DNA of 64,000 nt from Albugo candida. Taxonomy: Eukaryota; Oomycota; Peronosporomycetes; Albuginales. The DNA lies in assembly GCA_040437565.1 (NCBI GenBank), contig JBDOQK010000030.1, forward strand, positions 310,001 to 374,000, in the 5' to 3' direction. The first letter of the stretch is position 1, and every line of letters begins with the position of its first letter. Below, piece by piece: positions 58,903 to 64,000 of the stretch. Both the position numbers and the translations under genes were made by a program. The notes below the pieces were generated by a model, which was given only the letters and a program-made list of their open reading frames with translations, did no database searches and had not been told where the DNA came from.

Positions 58903-60538
58903 AATGCTTTGTCTAATCAACGCCTTGAATAACAACATGCTTTTCTTTTATTGTCTTGTTATCATTCTTGCAAGTGTTAGCGTATACGTGCGCGAGCATG
59001 ACTTTGCGAATGTAGCCAGAGCTTTAGTCTGTATTAATTATGCATTGCGCTTTTCGTGATCAAAGGACGTAAAGTCTCAATACCAAATATGCTTCGCACT
59101 CGAGTACCAAAGGGCTCGCTACGTTGAGAATGATTGATCGCAATAGAAGCCACCTGCAGATGCTTTCGAAACTGATTGCAGGAATCTTTAAAACTATTTG
59201 TTCTGAAGCTATCAGCGAAGCCATTCGCACAGAGTTTGTATCAGCTCAGCGTACAACGACTCGTACATTGGCGTAATGCCACAATGTTTCGCATCGTGGC
59301 GAGTTGCCGAGGCTTTGTCGATTTCGATCACCCTACTGCGATCATTCACCATGCAAATCTTCAAGTTTGTCGATTGATAGTATTGTAATCGGTGTAAGAG
59401 AGAAAGCGAGTGGTTACTCCCAACGCATGGACGTGCTTGGATGAACGACAGGGCAACGCCAAAGAACTTGTGACGTTATAGGAATCGCCAGTGATGCGAC
59501 GAAGTGAATGAGATTGCGCACAAATAGAGTATCTTTGAGAAAATCTTCATCAAGATTATCATTTATTGCGATCGACAACAAACCATACCGAGAAAACCAG
59601 CGCTATTTCTATATCCTCACACCACGTCCATAGCACATGAATGGACAGATAATATTCTTGCCGACTTGGTAAGAATAATTGAAGTCGGCAAGCTGAAAAA
59701 CTTGAACTGACGCGCCGGATCATGTGAATTTATTGTCGACTCTGATTCTCGGGACTTCTTACGCTCCCTCCACCACGAGCTTTACCGTCACACATGCATC
59801 CACTTATCACAATGAACTTTGATAGAAAAAATCTGTACGATTGCGAAATGATGTATCACTGAGTTGAAGTGGAACGGGTATGGAGAGAGTTGGCTTACGT
59901 TGCCCTGGTAATGTAAAGCCTCTCACCCGAACCAACTCAATTTTCATACGCTACTATGTCGATCTTTCTATGAAAGAGTGTGATCAGCGAGGAAACATCA
60001 TGTCGAAGCATGTCTGAGAGCCATGTAGCAATATGCCAGAACGTTTATAAGGTCAACAGAAACAGAGAGCGGTACCACCACCCATTCACTCTACACATCA
60101 AAGAACGGATCAAAGGTTGCTTTCCACTTTATTTATGCTTGCACGATACACTTCTAATTAGACGCATACTATCAGCAGCGCAGATTTTAGGTACACAGCG
60201 CCAATGGAAGAATATCGCCGGAGTCTGATTCGTTACACCGAATATTTGTGTAGCTTCCTAGTCGGTGCGAACAGGTCATGGGATGGGTATGGATGGAATC
60301 TTTGGAGCAGAGATATTCCTGATCTTCGACGATGCAATTTGCACCCACTCTAAGCACAAAGAAATGTCCTCTTTCAATGACAGCAGTGACATAGCAACAA
60401 AATCAATTCCCACACATGCACATGTGAATATGGCTGGTCGAGCTATCATACATACCATTATATGAAGAATTGGAGCCTGAAACTTCATTGCAGAGAGATC
60501 GCTTTCCATGCCGCTTGACCAAATGCTCGTCGAGAAGG
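58903..60538. other. gene-poor stretch
   Basis: Only short frames (for example 59980-60228 and 60265-60465 on the plus strand) with no recognisable family. These may be upstream remnants of the 61 kb gene. Confidence 0.45.
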
Positions 60539-61127
60539 CGACGATTCGTAGGAAGTTATGAACAGAAGGAATTGAGTCAGAACCTCGGTGTTGTATGGAT
60601 GCTTCCAACAGGCTTCAATCTGCAGAACACTCAACTATTGTGTTAGTGGTCAAGCTACACTGAGATGTATTGTGTCGACGGTAGTTTACGATTGCAGTGC
60701 TAAAAGGATTTTTTTATATTTTGGCAAGTCGGTTGAGCAATGCGTCCTTGGTTTTCGAGAATGCAGTCATGTCTTCGTCGCGATGAGTAAACTCTTCTTG
60801 GATCTATTCTCTTGTACCATACACTGTTTTGATGAAGCCCCGAAAGAACCTCTTAAACGATAAACAATGTTGATCACGAAGCCCGAATGCTTTCCACTGA
60901 TTTTATGCATAAGGAGCATGGGGACGCAAATGTATTGGCGAGCTAAGCGATGTCTGATGGAAGCGGTCGGCTGAAAGATCCGTATCACATGGACATATGG
61001 AATGTGTAGTGAGCACGGTTAACGCTCGTTAGGAAGCTGGACGCACACTTTATGGACGATAGCACGATTAGTACAAGTCCAATTCGTTTAGTTTAAAATT
61101 CTGAAAAGCCGAGTAATAGAATGGACA

Positions 61128-61837
61128 ATGGACGCTGGATTAGAGTCGAAAGGGCTGATGCAGCTTTTTTGGCTCTTCGCTTTGCTAAAAGCTTTGAAAC
61201 ACACAAGCTTAGGCACAACTTGCTCCTTGTTGAACGTTTTATTAAGCAAGTTGAACTCGTTTAACTCGAAAAAAACGCATGCTACGTGTATACCATTTCT
61301 TTTGAAGTCAGCACTGGATAAACGAACGGGTACACTTTATGCAGAGTGCTTATCAATCTATGTGACAGATGATACAAATACACTAAAGCCAATCAATTGT
61401 GTAAACGACATCGCAAGAACCATCGCAGCTTTTCAGAAAGGATGATGGACTCGAGACCGTGAGACTTGGATATTTGGTCCGCATTTATCAGGATGAAACT
61501 AACATGGTTACAATCAGAGTACCCTTGTCAGCACAAGGAATCATGTAGTCGGATCTCTTCCGCAAACGTGCGCCTGATGGGACCATAGAATCTGGATCGT
61601 GCACACAAAGTGTATGGCTTCATGACGACATCCAATTTACTGAAAGATACTATTTTAGAATTCCAGTCACAAAAGCCCATTTCTGCACACTCATATGCAG
61701 CGAATCTATGCCGTGCATACCGCCTCGAAACAAGTACCACATCTTATCACGATCTACTTCAATTCGCTTATGGCAAGCGATATACGGTCAAGGATCCAAA
61801 CGATTTATTGGGCTGTATATACTGCAAAGGCTTGTAA
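61128..61837 (+). pseudogene. diverged, broken relative of the 18/23 kb protein family
   Basis: Plus-strand coding-like stretches: 61128-61445 (ECLSIYVTDDTNTLKP, INCVNDIARTIAAFQK) and, in another frame, 61445-61837 (ETVRLGYLVRIYQDE, ESGSCTQSVWLHDDI, RNKYHILSRSTSIRLW). The spacing of the Cys/Tyr blocks and the HIL..S/TS segment parallel member A (MIHILTARSLLV) and member B. Similarity is weak but in order. It carries about two breaks. A second, identical copy appears at 62936-63645 through the gap duplication. Confidence 0.35.
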
Positions 61838-62935
61838 CGGATTGAAATATGCAGAAGACAGATGATAGAACACGTAATTTATTGTTTGTGGGCGACGTTT
61901 TACAGGGGATAGCATAAGAAATTGGGCAGATTTGAAGCTGAGCTGAGTTGAGTTGAATTTGTCGGTGAGGTGTGCAGGTAAATGTATGTAACTATGAAAT
62001 GTGGTAACTATGCTGAGCATACACGACTGCAATTTTACAAAAGTACATAGAATCCTGGATTTGGAGACATAGAAAAACCCCACGCTCAGGTGTTTTCGCT
62101 TGGAGGTCTAGGCGGCTGTACTTTATACGATCTTATAAAAGTACTTGGAATCAGTTGATACTTTGCGAATAGAATATATCAATGTGAAATGGTTTTCTAC
62201 ATACATGTCAAACAGCATAGTATACAAGCATGGTGGAAGCCTGCATNNNNNNNNNNNNNNNNNNNNNNNNNNNNNNNNNNNNNNNNNNNNNNNNNNNNNN
62301 NNNNNNNNNNNNNNNNNNNNNNNNNNNNNNNNNNNNNNNNNNNNNNCGACGATTCGTAGGAAGTTATGAACAGAAGGAATTGAGTCAGAACCTCGGTGTT
62401 GTATGGATGCTTCCAACAGGCTTCAATCTGCAGAACACTCAACTATTGTGTTAGTGGTCAAGCTACACTGAGATGTATTGTGTCGACGGTAGTTTACGAT
62501 TGCAGTGCTAAAAGGATTTTTTTATATTTTGGCAAGTCGGTTGAGCAATGCGTCCTTGGTTTTCGAGAATGCAGTCATGTCTTCGTCGCGATGAGTAAAC
62601 TCTTCTTGGATCTATTCTCTTGTACCATACACTGTTTTGATGAAGCCCCGAAAGAACCTCTTAAACGATAAACAATGTTGATCACGAAGCCCGAATGCTT
62701 TCCACTGATTTTATGCATAAGGAGCATGGGGACGCAAATGTATTGGCGAGCTAAGCGATGTCTGATGGAAGCGGTCGGCTGAAAGATCCGTATCACATGG
62801 ACATATGGAATGTGTAGTGAGCACGGTTAACGCTCGTTAGGAAGCTGGACGCACACTTTATGGACGATAGCACGATTAGTACAAGTCCAATTCGTTTAGT
62901 TTAAAATTCTGAAAAGCCGAGTAATAGAATGGACA

Positions 62936-63645
62936 ATGGACGCTGGATTAGAGTCGAAAGGGCTGATGCAGCTTTTTTGGCTCTTCGCTTTGCTAAAAGC
63001 TTTGAAACACACAAGCTTAGGCACAACTTGCTCCTTGTTGAACGTTTTATTAAGCAAGTTGAACTCGTTTAACTCGAAAAAAACGCATGCTACGTGTATA
63101 CCATTTCTTTTGAAGTCAGCACTGGATAAACGAACGGGTACACTTTATGCAGAGTGCTTATCAATCTATGTGACAGATGATACAAATACACTAAAGCCAA
63201 TCAATTGTGTAAACGACATCGCAAGAACCATCGCAGCTTTTCAGAAAGGATGATGGACTCGAGACCGTGAGACTTGGATATTTGGTCCGCATTTATCAGG
63301 ATGAAACTAACATGGTTACAATCAGAGTACCCTTGTCAGCACAAGGAATCATGTAGTCGGATCTCTTCCGCAAACGTGCGCCTGATGGGACCATAGAATC
63401 TGGATCGTGCACACAAAGTGTATGGCTTCATGACGACATCCAATTTACTGAAAGATACTATTTTAGAATTCCAGTCACAAAAGCCCATTTCTGCACACTC
63501 ATATGCAGCGAATCTATGCCGTGCATACCGCCTCGAAACAAGTACCACATCTTATCACGATCTACTTCAATTCGCTTATGGCAAGCGATATACGGTCAAG
63601 GATCCAAACGATTTATTGGGCTGTATATACTGCAAAGGCTTGTAA
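62936..63645 (+). pseudogene. duplicate listing of the 61.1-61.8 kb remnant (assembly copy)
   Basis: Exact copy of 61128-61837 at offset 1808, lying after the 100-N gap; very likely the same locus represented twice. Confidence 0.6.
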
Positions 63646-64000
63646 CGGATTGAAATATGCAGAAGACAGATGATAGAACACGTAATTTATTGTTTGTGGG
63701 CGACGTTTTACAGGGGATAGCATAAGAAATTGGGCAGATTTGAAGCTGAGCTGAGTTGAGTTGAATTTGTCGGTGAGGTGTGCAGGTAAATGTATGTAAC
63801 TATGAAATGTGGTAACTATGCTGAGCATACACGACTGCAATTTTACAAAAGTACATAGAATCCTGGATTTGGAGACATAGAAAAACCCCACGCTCAGGTG
63901 TTTTCGCTTGGAGGTCTAGGCGGCTGTACTTTATACGATCTTATAAAAGTACTTGGAATCAGTTGATACTTTGCGAATAGAATATATCAATGTGAAATGG

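Larger units (their letters stand above)
60539..64000. repeat. at least 1654-bp exact duplication across gap 62247-62346
   Basis: 60539-62192 equals 62347-64000 base for base as far as read (offset 1808), and the copy is cut only by the window end. The join is a run of exactly 100 N. An unmerged contig overlap is more likely than a perfect tandem duplication. Everything right of 62346 should therefore be counted once. Confidence 0.85.

Overview
The window reads as nuclear DNA of a compact eukaryote, most likely an oomycete and plausibly a white rust (Albugo). Reasons: genes are packed on both strands with only tens to a few hundred bases between them; introns are numerous, short and uniform (mostly 44-61 nt, several exactly 47 nt, GT-AG); and the gene set mixes animal-like proteins (EIPR1, CIR1, METTL13), a plant-like one (SIZ1-type SUMO ligase with a PHD finger) and lineage-style fusions (RhoGEF/PH/FYVE, TPR-J domain). 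The species call is inference. There are 14 runs of exactly 100 N. At least eight are flanked by the same sequence on both sides, so much apparent duplication beside gaps comes from unmerged contig ends or alleles.

Layout. (1) 0.1-12 kb is a gene-dense block: a small ORF, an S28 serine carboxypeptidase, a very large double RhoGEF-PH-FYVE protein, EIPR1 (endosome-to-Golgi trafficking), a TPR-DNAJC8 fusion, and a Zc3h12a/NYN-like RNase-domain gene. (2) 12-31.5 kb is gene-poor. It holds a decayed Ku70 gene, an exon-like fragment of a large protein, two inverted copies of a module carrying an unrecognised, possibly secreted protein, and several diverged dispersed repeats. (3) 31.5-57.5 kb is a second dense block: a proline-rich hypothetical gene, CIR1-like, two head-to-head DJ-1 paralogues, a CAMK-type kinase, a coiled-coil protein, TRM7 and ADAT2 (convergent and overlapping), a SIZ/PIAS SUMO ligase, an Aurora kinase split between unmerged alleles, TSR2, a TspO-like membrane protein, METTL13, and a metallophosphatase with EF-hands. 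(4) 57.5-64 kb is again accessory: a pepsin-fold protein without its catalytic motifs, then a diverged relative of the 18/23 kb family. The last 1.65 kb is an exact repeat of sequence before the 62.25 kb gap.

Functional themes. The dense blocks are housekeeping: vesicle traffic (EIPR1, FYVE proteins), splicing or transcription cofactors (DNAJC8, CIR1), tRNA anticodon-loop modification (TRM7, ADAT2), ribosome biogenesis (TSR2), translation-factor methylation (METTL13), sumoylation and mitosis (Aurora). The accessory segments look like places where genes of an unrecognised family duplicate, invert and decay. No CRISPR array, rRNA, tRNA, retroviral or other virus-like element was recognised.
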